Source of the DNA: Jannaschia aquimarina
GTDB lineage: Bacteria; Pseudomonadota; Alphaproteobacteria; Rhodobacterales; Rhodobacteraceae
Reading direction: 5' to 3'
NCBI RefSeq assembly: GCF_000877395.1
Contig: NZ_JYFE01000060.1
Location: 248,001 to 312,000 of the forward strand
DNA length: 64,000 bases
The notes under the pieces were generated by a model. The model had not been told where the DNA came from and did not search any database. It was given only the letters and a program-made list of their open reading frames with translations. This document shows, piece by piece, positions 35,926 to 45,405 of this stretch. A program made the position numbers and the translations under genes. Position 1 is the stretch's first letter; every line of letters starts with the position of its first letter.

Positions 35926-36605
35926 CCTCTTTGGAGCCCGGGGTGCTGTGCGGATCGTAGCGCAAAGGACGTCGTCCGACGCGTCCCGTACGCCGGCCAT
36001 CCGGATCAATTCGGGTGGGGTGCGTGCGCTAGATTCGACACTCGCGGTGCGCACGAGTTGCTCGATGGCGGCGGACAGCGCAGCGAGCGTTGGGCAAAGA
36101 CAGAAATCAGGCGGACTTTCTCCAGAGGACGGCTCTGACGGCTGGTGAAGCCGGATGCTGTCCCCGCTTTGACTTGCCCGATCGAGACAGGCTCAAGCTG
36201 CGTTTCTACGCGGCGCTAGTTCGTGCGGATGACACCACGCAGCGTGCTTCACGTTCCGCTCGACCTGCCCTCTGGAAAGGAGCCACGAGAGCTTCGTGTC
36301 GGGACCTGAGCGTATCAGGAGGAGCAGGTCGGGCCTCGACCCAGCGATGGCGCAATCCGGCCAAAGAGATCTTGAACCTTAAAGAGCGCAGTCAACAGGC
36401 GGCGCCGGGGCGGACACGATGTTGCCGACCAAAGATGCTATCCACGCTTGCCTCGCCTCTATGGCTCCTCATCACGTACACGTTCTCACAGCCGGAGAAG
36501 TGGTCCTCGAGCGCAACTTGCAGCCGAGGCGCAGCGCCTGACATGGCCGTATTGCAGCCCAATTGGCCGCGCGCATCCGCACGGCGTCGACAGCCATTGG
36601 TGGCG
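35926..36605. other. 680-base stretch without a supportable gene
   Basis: Readings in all frames are short and unlike any family I know; codon composition is flat compared with neighbours. It lies between the operon hairpin and the end of the convergent alcohol dehydrogenase. It looks like decayed DNA similar in character to 3899-5161 and 43764-44513. Confidence 0.45.
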
Positions 36606-37589
36606 TCAGGGCACCAGCACGGCAGCGCCCTGGATCCGTCCCGCCCGCAGATCATTGAGCGCCACGTTCGCCTGATCGAGGGGGTAGGGGACGGTCGTGG
36701 TCCGCACGCCCGCCTTGCTGGCCAGCGGCAAGAAGGCCTCGCCGTCGGCCCGCGTCAGGTTCGCGACCGAGACGATCCTCCGCTCGCCCCACAGATCGGC
36801 ATAGGGAAACGACGGAATGTCGCTCATGTGGATGCCGCCACAGATGACGGTGCCGCCTTTTCGGACGGCTTTCAGCGCCGCAGGCACGAGCGCGCCGACC
36901 GGCGCAAAAAGGATCGCCGAGTCGAGTGGCTCGGGCGAAGCCTGGTCCGAACCACCCGCCCAGACGGCGCCCGATTCGCGTGCGAACGCTTGCGCGGCCG
37001 TGTCGCCAGGGCGCGTGAAGGCCAGCACCTCCCGCCCTTGCCAGACCGCCACCTGCGCCAGGATATGCGCGGCGGCGCCAAAGCCATAGAAACCGATCCG
37101 TCGCGCATCCCCGGCCATCGCGAGGCTCCGGTAGCCAATCAGCCCGGCGCATAGCAGCGGCGCTTGGGCAACCGGGTCCCCGTCGGCAGGCAGGGGAAAG
37201 ACGTAGCGCGCGTCGGCTGTGCAGCGCTCGGCGAAGCCGCCGTTGAGCGTGTAGCCCGTGAAGCCCGGTGCATCGCAGAGGTTTTCTCGACCGTCGCGGC
37301 AATAGGGACAGGCCCCGCAGGTCCGTCCGAGCCACGGCACGCCGACGCGATCGCTGATCGAAATCCCCGCCACTCCGGGACCAAGCGAGCGGATACGGCC
37401 AACGATCTCGTGGCCCGGTATCAGGGGAAGGGCGGGATCGGGCAGGTCGCCGTCGACGACATGCAGATCCGTTCGGCAGACGCCGCAGGCTTCGACCGTT
37501 ATCTCCACTGCACCCCGACCGGGCGGCGGTAGATCGACCCGCTCGGCCTGCAGCCGACGCGCGCCCGCATGAAGAACCATCGCACGCAT
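36606..37589 (-). CDS. Zinc-dependent alcohol dehydrogenase family protein
   Basis: A 327-residue MDR-type dehydrogenase. The catalytic zinc site is visible as Cys in EACGVCRTDLHVVDGD and HE in PLIPGHEIVG. The structural zinc lobe has four cysteines (CGACPYCRDGRENLC). The nucleotide-binding loop is weaker than usual, IGFYGFGAAAHILAQVA. Closest family type by eye is the AdhP/AdhA-like group acting on small alcohols and aldehydes, with NAD(P). The ATG at 37589 is chosen; an in-frame GTG at 37595 overlaps the stop of the upstream small membrane-protein gene (GTGA), so either start gives tight coupling. Confidence 0.88.
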   Translation of the reverse strand: MRAMVLHAGARRLQAERVDLPPPGRGAVEITVEACGVCRTDLHVVDGDLPDPALPLIPGHEIVGRIRSLGPGVAGISISDRVGVPWLGRTCGACPYCRDGRENLCDAPGFTGYTLNGGFAERCTADARYVFPLPADGDPVAQAPLLCAGLIGYRSLAMAGDARRIGFYGFGAAAHILAQVAVWQGREVLAFTRPGDTAAQAFARESGAVWAGGSDQASPEPLDSAILFAPVGALVPAALKAVRKGGTVICGGIHMSDIPSFPYADLWGERRIVSVANLTRADGEAFLPLASKAGVRTTTVPYPLDQANVALNDLRAGRIQGAAVLVP

Positions 37590-37591
37590 GG

Positions 37592-38071
37592 TCACACGAC
37601 TCTGTTCGGATAGGCTCGCGTCACCGAGAGCGCCGCTACCTCATGCGAGAGCCGAACCTCGAAAACAGACTGATGGTCCCCACCGGAGATGTGTTCGCCG
37701 GTGGCGAGACCGGAACTCCGCATCCGCACCGAGCGGCCGTCACTTGGCGCCGCGACACGCGTCATATTGCGCGCCTGCCCGCGGCCATGGTCTTTGGCGG
37801 GGTTCCGGATACCGGCGCAGGAACACGGCCGGTCCGTATTCGGCAAGAGGTCGGAGAGCCTCCCCCGGAAGTCACAGGGGTGGGCGGCGTTGCGGCGGGC
37901 CAGTGGCGCGCCGTCGGGGCCTGTCTGCACGGCAGCCATGCGAGGCAATCGGACGGTGCCGGGACGGTGGATGTCGTTGAGGGACACCAGCAGCGCGGCG
38001 ATCGCGATGGCCGTGCAGCCGACGATCTGACTCGTGAAGGCATGCCCGCGCTTGCTGGCGTGATCTGGCAC
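37592..38071 (-). CDS. Hypothetical 159-residue protein with one N-terminal membrane helix
   Basis: The GTG start at 38071 has an excellent AGGAGG six bases upstream on the minus strand, and the first two thirds of the frame have third-position G/C bias like real genes. A membrane helix (SQIVGCTAIAIAALLVSL, about residues 14-31) follows a short basic N-terminus, so the rest is probably periplasmic. Two Cys pairs appear in the middle (AHPCDFRG and RPCSCAG), then a Ser/Gly-rich tail. No family is recognised. The stop overlaps the possible GTG start of the alcohol dehydrogenase, suggesting one transcript. The 3' third has weaker codon bias and could be recently altered. Confidence 0.5.
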   Translation of the reverse strand: MPDHASKRGHAFTSQIVGCTAIAIAALLVSLNDIHRPGTVRLPRMAAVQTGPDGAPLARRNAAHPCDFRGRLSDLLPNTDRPCSCAGIRNPAKDHGRGQARNMTRVAAPSDGRSVRMRSSGLATGEHISGGDHQSVFEVRLSHEVAALSVTRAYPNRVV

Positions 38072-38530
38072 GGCGTCCTCCTGAGGGATCGGATCCGGGG
38101 GACCAGTACCGCGAACCGGTGTAAAGCACTTTGATGGAGGTCAAGGGGTCGTACGATCCGTTCGATAAAGCTCGATTCTTTCGCGACGGATGAGCTGCTG
38201 CAACGAAACCTAAGCTCGGACCCACTGAATGTGACGGCGTCCATTGTTCGATGTCGTGATGATCTCTGCCCGTTACCTGCCGGGCCGCTTCGCCCCATGC
38301 CATCGCTGGGCGTGACCAAACGCGGCGTCGTCGCGATGGAAGCTCGGCCCAAAAAACGGGCGTTCAGGTGACCGCACTTTTGGCAAGATGCGGACGGTCC
38401 GTCTTGGGTTGTCGATGTCGGCCCGCAGGATTGTCTTTAATCTTTACAGGACCATCGGGACCATGCTCACAGTCGTTTCCGTAGCGTTAACAAAAAGTGT
38501 AACCGGTCCGGTTGCGTTCCGAGGATACAG
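38072..38530. promoter_or_regulatory. Divergent upstream region of the giant Calx-beta gene
   Basis: 459 bases without a supportable gene between the minus-strand membrane protein and the plus-strand giant gene. The last 100 bases are relatively A/T-rich (TTGTCTTTAATCTTTACAGG, then GCGTTAACAAAAAGTG), as expected of a promoter zone, and GAGGATACAG precedes the ATG as ribosome-binding site. No operator could be identified. Confidence 0.4.
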
Positions 38531-41500
38531 ATGCCGACAATTTCCGTCTCCCGTATTACCATCGACGAAGGTAATTTCTCCCGCCCGACCGTCGAGTTTC
38601 GTGTCACCCTGTCTGAGCCGACGCTCGACGCGGTCACGATGGATTACCGCGCGTTCGGCGATACGGCTTGGGACAGCGATTTCTTTGGCGGCTTCGCATC
38701 CAGCAGCAACTTCGGAACACTCACGATCCCGCCGGGCGACACGACCGGGATCATAACGCTCTCGATTCAGCCCGACAGTGTCGATGAGAGGGACGAGAAT
38801 TTCGGACTGCAGCTCGAAAACCTGTCGAGCAACGCCGAGTTCGACAATGGCGAGACCGTGTTGCGGACTGGTGGCATCATTCGCGATGACGACGGAACAG
38901 GGCAGAACCGGTCGATCTTCGTCTCCGACGTCGTTCTGGTCGAGGGGGACAGCGGCAGCAAGGAAGCGGTCTTCGACATCCGTCTTTCCCGCGAGGCGAC
39001 ATCGACCTTCAGCGTCAGCTACGCGACGAAGGATATCAGCGCCGTCGCGGGGCAGGATTATTCAGCGAGGTCCGGCACACTGACCTTCCGGCCGGGCGAC
39101 GACTTCAAGCAGGTCCGCGTTCCGGTCACATCGGACAGTGTCGCCGAGATCACCGAAAGCTTCGGCCTGACCCTTGGTGTGTCTTCATCCTTGAACATCG
39201 ACATCAGCGGCGCGTCCGGCGAGGCCTTCATCCGCGACGACGACAGCGGGTCGGGCCCGGTCGTTTCGGTCAAGCGCGCGGTGATCGAGGAAGACGATTT
39301 CTCGAACAAGCCTCTCGCATTCGAGATCAGCCTGTCAGAAGCTGCCATCGACGTCGTCACATTGGAATATCAGGTCTTTGCCGGGACCATCGACGAGTTG
39401 GACGTCGCCTCGCGGCTGCCATCGACGACCAATGCGGCGCAGGTGACCTTCGATCCGGGCGAAACGACCAAGGTCGTCTATATCCGAACGCGCGGCGACC
39501 TAGAGGAAGAACGCGACGAAGACCTGATCTTCCAGCTCGAGAACCTGTCTTCGAATGCCACGTTCGCTGGTGGCGAAGACATCATCCGGACGACCGGTGT
39601 AATTCAGGACGATGACGGGGTGGGACCTGACCTCTCCCTCTTCGTGTCTGACCCGATCCTCGTGGAAGGGGACAGCGGCACCAAGGAGGCGGTTTTCGAA
39701 ATCGTCCTCTCCCGGCCCGCGACCTCATCCTTCCGGGTCGATTACGAAACTCAGGACGGCAGCGCGGTTGCGGGGCAAGACTATACCCGCACCACGGGCA
39801 CGCTCAGCTTTCAGCCCGGCGAAGACATCAAGGTCGTTCGGGTTCCCGTCAATGGCGACACCCGGATCGAAACGTCGGAGACGTTCTCGCTTGTCCTGGA
39901 CGCTCCGAGTACGCCGAGCATCACGGTCGGCGGCGGTCTGGCCGGCGAGGCGACGATCCGGGACGACGATGCTGCCAACGGCCGACCCGTGATCTCGATT
40001 GCACCGGCCGTCGTGGACGAGTCGGACTTTTCGACACACACGCTGGCCTTCCAGGTCACGCTCTCCGAGCCGGCGCTGGACGAAGTGACGGTGGCGTACG
40101 AAGCCCTGCGGGGCACGTCCGAAGACGTGGATCTGATCAGCTTGTTCGGAGATCGGGGCACGGTCGGAACCGTCAGCTTCGCACCAGGGGAAACCAGCCA
40201 GACGATCCTCCTGAATGTTCGGGGCGACCGGGACGACGAGCGAGACGAGAGCATCGTGATGCAATTGTCGGAGCCGTCCTCGAATGCGGCGCTTGCCGGA
40301 GGCGGCCCGGTTCTGAGGGCAACCGGCGTCATCCGCGACAATGACGGTCTTGGTCCGAACCTCTCGCTGCTCGTCTCCGATCCGATCCTTCTGGAAGGTG
40401 ACGGCAGGACGCAGGAGGCGGTTTTCGAGCTTCGGCTTTCCCGGCCCGCGACCACGGACATCTCAGTCGATTACGCCACAAGCGACATCGAGGCGGTGGC
40501 GGGGCAGGACTACCGGTCGGTGACGGGCACCGCCTCTTTCGCACCGGGCGAAGAGGTCAAGTATGTCCGCGTCCCCGTAATCGGGGATCAGACCGTCGAG
40601 GCGTCCGAGAGCTTCGCGCTGACCGCGAGCCTCCGCTCCGGTCCGAGCATCGGAACCGAAGGGCTGAGTGGGACAGCGGTGATCCGCGACGATGATGGCG
40701 GAGCCGGGCCGGTCGTCACCATCCGGCCAGCCGTCGTGGACGAGGCCAGCGGCAGCCGTTCCCTTCTGTTTTCCGTCTCCCTCTCCGAAGCGACCACCGA
40801 TCCTGTCACCTTCGACTACAAGCCGATCGCCAATACCGCCCAGGAAGGCGATCTCGGATCGACGTTCGATACCCGTACCAACACATCCACGCTGACCTTC
40901 GAGCCCGGGGAGACCGAGAAGACGATCCGGATCCTGGCGCTGAGCGATCGGGTCGACGAGCGCGACGAGGGTCTGACGCTTCAGGCCTCGAACCTCAGCA
41001 CCAACGCGCGGTTCGCAGGCGGTGAAGACATCGTGCGGCTGAACGGCGTGATCCGGGATACAGACGGAACGGGGCTGGACCTGGCCGTCATCGTGTCCGA
41101 GCCGATCCTGCTTGAAGGTGACCGGGGCCGGGGCGAAGCCGTCTTCGAGCTGCGACTGTCGCGGCCCGCGACGGAAGACCTGCAGATCCGGTACGAAACG
41201 CGCGACATCACCGCGACCGCCGGAGAGGATTACGTCGCCGTGTCCGGAACCGCTACGTTCGCGCCGGGTGAAGAGGTCAAGAGCGTTCGCGTCCCGATCA
41301 TCGCAGACACGATCCCCGAATTGTCGGAATCGTTCGGTCTGGCCGTGACCTCCCCGAGCAGCCCGCGCCTCGACGACGCGGCGCGGGTCGGCGAGGCGCT
41401 GATCCGGGATGACGACGGCGCCACCAGCTCCGGATCCATCCTGACCGTGGAGGATGCGGTCACGATCGAGGGAAGGACCCTTCTCTATACGGTGTCGCTC

Positions 41501-43366
41501 TCGGAGCCGAGCCAGGACGTCGTCACGGCCGAGTACCGCCTCATCGCGGGAACGGCGACGGATCCGGATATCTCGGGAGGACTTGGCAGGAATACGGGAA
41601 CCGTTCAGATCGACCCGGGCGACACGACGGCCACGATCGCCATCCGGACGAACCGCGACTTCACCGATGAGCGGGACGAAAGCCTGTTTCTGCGACTGGA
41701 CAATATCGCGGGCGCTTCGTTCTCGGGCGGAACCGACAGTGTCACGACCGTCGGCTTCATCAGGGATACCGACGGCGTCGGTGCGAACCGCGCCGCCGCG
41801 GTCACGCCGACACTCGTCAGCGAAGCCGGAGCCGGCGCCACGGCCTACGAGATCAAGGTCAACCTGTCACAGCCTGCGACCGGCCGGACTACGTTCGAGG
41901 TCGAGGCACTGGACCAGACCGCGCGGATCGGACGCGACTACCGCCTGATCGACGAGACCGTGACGTTCGAGGTGGGCGACGACAGTGCCGGGATCCGGAT
42001 CGAGGTGCTGGGCGACGGACGTGCGAATGAGGGCACCGAGACCTTCGCCCTCTCGCTGACCCCCGCCCCCAACGCACCGTTCGTCGGCAACGTCCAGGAT
42101 GCGGTGATCTCGATAGCCGATGGCCCCTCCGTTCCCACGGACGCTCCGGACGACCGCGTCGGAACCGGCGGGAACGATGCCATCCGGCTTCTGGGCGGAA
42201 ACGACCGCTTCGACGGGTTGGCAGGCAACGACGACATCCGCGGCGATGGCGGTCGTGACACGTTGATCGGAGGCAGCGGCGAAGACACGCTGAGAGGCGG
42301 CTCCGGCGCCGACCTTCTGATCGGAGGGGTGGTGACGGACGTCTCGACCGGCGCGAAGGGGCAGGTCTTTCGGGTCTACCAGGCCACGCTGGACAGACTA
42401 CCGGACACGGGCGGCTTCGAGAACTGGACGGGGCGGATCGAGCGCGGAGAGCGCAGCCTGGTCGAGGTCATCTCGGGTTTTACCAACTCTCCTGAATTTC
42501 AGTCGACCTACGGCGCTTTGAACAACACGCAATTCGTCAATCTGCTCTACAACAATGTCCTCGGACGGGATGCGGATGCCGGTGGCCTGGCCCGCTGGAC
42601 CGGGGAGTTGGCCGCCGGCGCCTCGCGGGCGGAAGTCGTGCGCGGCTTTTCCGAAAGCCAGGAGTTCAAGAACAACACGAATGACGAGGCCAGCGCCTTC
42701 GCGGAAGCCCGCGACCAGGCGGAATTCATCGACGATGTCTTCCGCCTCTATCGCGCGACCCTCGATCGGTCACCGGACACGACGGGCCTGCTGAACTGGT
42801 CGGGCCGGTTGGCCGACGGCCGGTCCCTCGAAAGCGTGGCACAGGGGTTCGTGAACTCGCCGGAGTTCCAGCGCGACTATGGCGGTCAGGACGACAGAGG
42901 CTTCGTGACGCTCCTTTATAACAACGTTCTCGGCCGAGAACCTGACGACCGGGGGCTGGCGCGCTGGACCGGAGAGCTGGCCAATGGCGCGTCCCGTGCC
43001 GAAGTCGTGCTGGGGTTCTCCCAGAGCCCCGAATTCGTAAGGTCGACCTCCTCCGCGGTGGACCGATACATGCAGCGCCGGGACGGCGACGTACTCGAAG
43101 GTGGGCCCGGCAACGACGTGCTGGCAGGATCGCTCTTCGCGGACGAGTTCGTCTTCGACGCGGATCATGACGGGCGCGATCTCGTGCTCCAGCTCGACCC
43201 GTGGGACGCGCTGCGGTTCCGGGATTTCGGGTACGATTCCCGTGCCGACGTCCTGGCCGAGATGCGGCAGGCCGGGCCCGATCTCGTCTTTGCGGATCAG
43301 GGCGTGACCATCACCTTCGCCGATCGGACGTTGGCGGATCTGGACGACGTACAGTTCATCTTCTGA
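38531..43366 (+). CDS. Giant secreted Calx-beta / RTX / DUF4214 protein
   Basis: A 1611-residue acidic protein without a Sec signal. Residues 1-1200 hold ten Calx-beta-like repeats in five alternating pairs: type A starts near 1, 242, 485, 727 and 968; type B starts near 127, 366, 610, 850 and 1086. Type A contains IDERDE-like and NLSSNAxF segments and ends in GVIRDDDG; type B opens with SDPILVEGD. Residues about 1205-1268 are RTX nonapeptides (GGNDRFDGLAGNDDIRGDGG). Two DUF4214 domains follow (about 1276-1395 and 1396-1513; VFRVYQATLDRLPD, LLYNNVLGRDAD). The last 90 residues resemble type I secretion signals. Probably an exported, calcium-dependent adhesin or matrix protein; no exporter gene is in the window. 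Confidence 0.9.
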   Translation: MPTISVSRITIDEGNFSRPTVEFRVTLSEPTLDAVTMDYRAFGDTAWDSDFFGGFASSSNFGTLTIPPGDTTGIITLSIQPDSVDERDENFGLQLENLSSNAEFDNGETVLRTGGIIRDDDGTGQNRSIFVSDVVLVEGDSGSKEAVFDIRLSREATSTFSVSYATKDISAVAGQDYSARSGTLTFRPGDDFKQVRVPVTSDSVAEITESFGLTLGVSSSLNIDISGASGEAFIRDDDSGSGPVVSVKRAVIEEDDFSNKPLAFEISLSEAAIDVVTLEYQVFAGTIDELDVASRLPSTTNAAQVTFDPGETTKVVYIRTRGDLEEERDEDLIFQLENLSSNATFAGGEDIIRTTGVIQDDDGVGPDLSLFVSDPILVEGDSGTKEAVFEIVLSRPATSSFRVDYETQDGSAVAGQDYTRTTGTLSFQPGEDIKVVRVPVNGDTRIETSETFSLVLDAPSTPSITVGGGLAGEATIRDDDAANGRPVISIAPAVVDESDFSTHTLAFQVTLSEPALDEVTVAYEALRGTSEDVDLISLFGDRGTVGTVSFAPGETSQTILLNVRGDRDDERDESIVMQLSEPSSNAALAGGGPVLRATGVIRDNDGLGPNLSLLVSDPILLEGDGRTQEAVFELRLSRPATTDISVDYATSDIEAVAGQDYRSVTGTASFAPGEEVKYVRVPVIGDQTVEASESFALTASLRSGPSIGTEGLSGTAVIRDDDGGAGPVVTIRPAVVDEASGSRSLLFSVSLSEATTDPVTFDYKPIANTAQEGDLGSTFDTRTNTSTLTFEPGETEKTIRILALSDRVDERDEGLTLQASNLSTNARFAGGEDIVRLNGVIRDTDGTGLDLAVIVSEPILLEGDRGRGEAVFELRLSRPATEDLQIRYETRDITATAGEDYVAVSGTATFAPGEEVKSVRVPIIADTIPELSESFGLAVTSPSSPRLDDAARVGEALIRDDDGATSSGSILTVEDAVTIEGRTLLYTVSLSEPSQDVVTAEYRLIAGTATDPDISGGLGRNTGTVQIDPGDTTATIAIRTNRDFTDERDESLFLRLDNIAGASFSGGTDSVTTVGFIRDTDGVGANRAAAVTPTLVSEAGAGATAYEIKVNLSQPATGRTTFEVEALDQTARIGRDYRLIDETVTFEVGDDSAGIRIEVLGDGRANEGTETFALSLTPAPNAPFVGNVQDAVISIADGPSVPTDAPDDRVGTGGNDAIRLLGGNDRFDGLAGNDDIRGDGGRDTLIGGSGEDTLRGGSGADLLIGGVVTDVSTGAKGQVFRVYQATLDRLPDTGGFENWTGRIERGERSLVEVISGFTNSPEFQSTYGALNNTQFVNLLYNNVLGRDADAGGLARWTGELAAGASRAEVVRGFSESQEFKNNTNDEASAFAEARDQAEFIDDVFRLYRATLDRSPDTTGLLNWSGRLADGRSLESVAQGFVNSPEFQRDYGGQDDRGFVTLLYNNVLGREPDDRGLARWTGELANGASRAEVVLGFSQSPEFVRSTSSAVDRYMQRRDGDVLEGGPGNDVLAGSLFADEFVFDADHDGRDLVLQLDPWDALRFRDFGYDSRADVLAEMRQAGPDLVFADQGVTITFADRTLADLDDVQFIF

Positions 43367-43445
43367 CACCGACTTGCGGAACTATCGGGGAGCGCCGGGA
43401 GGCCCCGTGTCAGAGGACCGCGGGGCAATGATGCGCGTGCGGTTC

Positions 43446-43646
43446 ATCGAGCCAGGCAAGGCCAGGCAGAACGCCTTCGTGGAGAGGTTCAACGGCAAGT
43501 TCCGGGACGAGTGCCTGAACCTTCGCTGGTTCCGCTCGCTACGTCATGCGCGCGGGGAAATCGGACGAGGACGCTATCGCTACAGACCCAAGCGCCCTCG
43601 TTCGTCGCTCGGATACCCGTCCCCGACGGAGGTCCTGAAGAAAACC
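43446..43646 (+). pseudogene. IS3-family transposase (OrfB integrase core) C-terminal remnant
   Basis: The reading includes PGKARQNAFVERFNGKFRDE, which contains the last acidic residue of the DDE motif (the E of FVERFNG), and ends RPRSSLGYPSPTEVLKK, equivalent to the usual RPHSSLGYLTPAEF. The two earlier catalytic Asp residues, the N-terminal part and OrfA are missing, and the middle is altered (GEIGRGRYRYRPKRP). No flanking inverted repeats were found. It lies 80 bases after the giant secreted-protein gene and marks past insertion-sequence activity in the accessory region. Confidence 0.8.
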
Positions 43647-43763
43647 ACCGCGCCAGCGCTTGAGCCTTTTGCGGTCCCACGCTGCCGCTCGACCCTGAAA
43701 CCCGACCGGGACATTCCAGATCAAGCCGGCCCCGTGTTGGAGAAGGTCAGCAGGATGGACTGA

Positions 43764-44513
43764 TCAGACAGGACATCGATGACGTCGGTCGATCTCGACC
43801 GCCGATCGATCCGGATCGTCAGGCACTCCCGCAGGAACTTATGGCTGGAGGCGGTCATCGAAGCCGACCTCCTCGCCCATCCTTGCGTCGCAGCACACGC
43901 CCGCTTCGGACGGATGATCGCGCCAACGTGGTGCAGGGCGAGGACGCCGCTCCGGACGCGCTCAAATGTCCCCTTGTTACGAGCGGGACGCGCCGGTCCA
44001 TCCGGTTCAAACGCCCCAGCGCGTTCAATATCCTGCGCGGCTGGTTGCAGCCCCATCATCCCATGAAGAATCCGGGACTAATACGGGATTTGGCTCGCCA
44101 GAGAGCGCTCGAAATTTCCTCCCTCCACCCGGAGAACGTCGAATGCGGAAAGGCCCTGCCCGACCCTCCGGTGACGAGCCTGTCGACCATCACGACCCGC
44201 GTCCGCGTCGGCATGGCGAAGCTGCGCGGCCGGTTTCTCCTGCGCGGCACCCTCACCGACGAAGACACCGCAGGTCCATAATCGGAGATCCTCGTGGACT
44301 GGCCGATCGCCAGGAAAGAAGCGGAACGGGTGAAATGGGGCGTATCGCTCGGGGCAGCGTCCACTCGGTTGAAAACCCCCGAGGAGGTCGTTCGAAGATT
44401 CTTGAATGCTGAGTGCCCCGGCCATCTCGAAATCGACAATCCGGACCAGATATCCGCCAGGGAGTTTCGAAAGCCCAAGCCTGACCATCCCTCCCAAGCG
44501 CGAACGAAACGAA
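43764..44513. other. 750-base stretch without a supportable gene
   Basis: Follows the transposase remnant. No frame shows family resemblance, start signals or codon bias of the host. Probably insertion-sequence debris and decayed DNA up to the terminator of the OmpA-like gene. Confidence 0.45.
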
Positions 44514-44535
44514 GGCGCCACCTCTCGGTGGCACC
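44514..44535 (-). terminator. Intrinsic terminator of the OmpA-like lipoprotein gene
   Basis: Read on the minus strand, GGTGCCACC and GGTGGCGCC pair around a GAGA loop, followed by TTCGTTTCG. The single irregular pair is a G-U wobble on the minus strand but an A-C mismatch on the plus strand, which indicates function for the minus-strand gene ending at 44607. Confidence 0.75.
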
Positions 44536-44606
44536 CTCTCCTTTGTCTCTCGATCACACTTAACCAGTCGACAGCTTCGGGGCCGTCGCGATCGGGTGCT
44601 GCCAGA

Positions 44607-45269
44607 TCAGTTCGGGATGATGATGATCTCGACCCGGCGGTTCTGCTGACGGCCTTCCGGTGTCTGGTTCGACGCGATCGGCTGGCTTTCGCCCCGGCCG
44701 ATGGGCTGGACGCGGCCGGCGGGCACACCAACTTCGTACAGCACCCCGGCGACGGCGCGGGCGCGACGCTCGGACAGATCCTGATTGTAGGCCGCAGAGC
44801 CCTGATTGTCGGTGTGGCCGATCACCTGCACGGTGGAGTTCGGATATTGCAGCAGGTTCTGCCCGATCGCACGGATGTCGGATTGCAGATCGGCCCGCAG
44901 CGAGGCGCTGTCGGTGGCGAACAGGATGTCCTGAGGCGCCGTCACAACGAGGCGGTCACCGGTATTCGTGACGGTGATGCGGTTGTCGACGCTGTTGCGC
45001 AGATCCTGGGCCTGGCGGTCCAGTTCCTGACCGATGCCCGCGCCGATCAGTCCGCCGACGGCGGCTCCGGCCGCGATTTCGTCCGCGCGGCTGCCATCGC
45101 CAAGGATCGCGCCGGCGGCGGCCCCGATCCCGGCTCCGATCAGGGCGCCGTCGCGGGTGCGGGTCCTGTCCTCCAGCGTGGGGTCGCAGGCGGCGAGGGT
45201 CATCGCTCCGCCGAGGACAAGAATGAGGGGGGTCTTGGCAAGGGTCATCTGCATCGCTTCCATGGTCAT
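44607..45269 (-). CDS. OmpA-family lipoprotein with glycine-zipper segment
   Basis: A 220-residue outer-membrane-type lipoprotein. A signal peptide with lipobox ends at LAAC (ILVLGGAMTLAAC). A glycine zipper follows (GALIGAGIGAAAGAILG and AAGAAVGGLIGAGIG), then an OmpA C-terminal domain binding peptidoglycan: FATDSASLRADLQSDI, VQVIGHTDNQGS and NQDLSERRARAV carry the diaminopimelate-binding Asp and Arg of the family. This is the YiaD-like architecture. Several ATG codons lie close together (45269, 45263, 45254, 45248); 45269 is chosen because GGAG precedes it. Expressed alone, with a clear terminator. Confidence 0.88.
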   Translation of the reverse strand: MTMEAMQMTLAKTPLILVLGGAMTLAACDPTLEDRTRTRDGALIGAGIGAAAGAILGDGSRADEIAAGAAVGGLIGAGIGQELDRQAQDLRNSVDNRITVTNTGDRLVVTAPQDILFATDSASLRADLQSDIRAIGQNLLQYPNSTVQVIGHTDNQGSAAYNQDLSERRARAVAGVLYEVGVPAGRVQPIGRGESQPIASNQTPEGRQQNRRVEIIIIPN

Positions 45270-45405
45270 GCGCTCCACGCGCAACTCGTTCACGCAGGCC
45301 TTGTTCCAGCCGCGCCGTGCGCGCGCCAGACGGATCCCGCGTTCGACGTCACAAGTGGCGAACGGATGCCGATAGGCAATAACGCAAGGTTGCAAGCCCG
45401 TATCT

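Noticed and set aside
43446-43646. Active insertion sequence
   Set aside because: Only the C-terminal end of an IS3-type OrfB is left; the first two catalytic Asp, OrfA and terminal repeats are missing.
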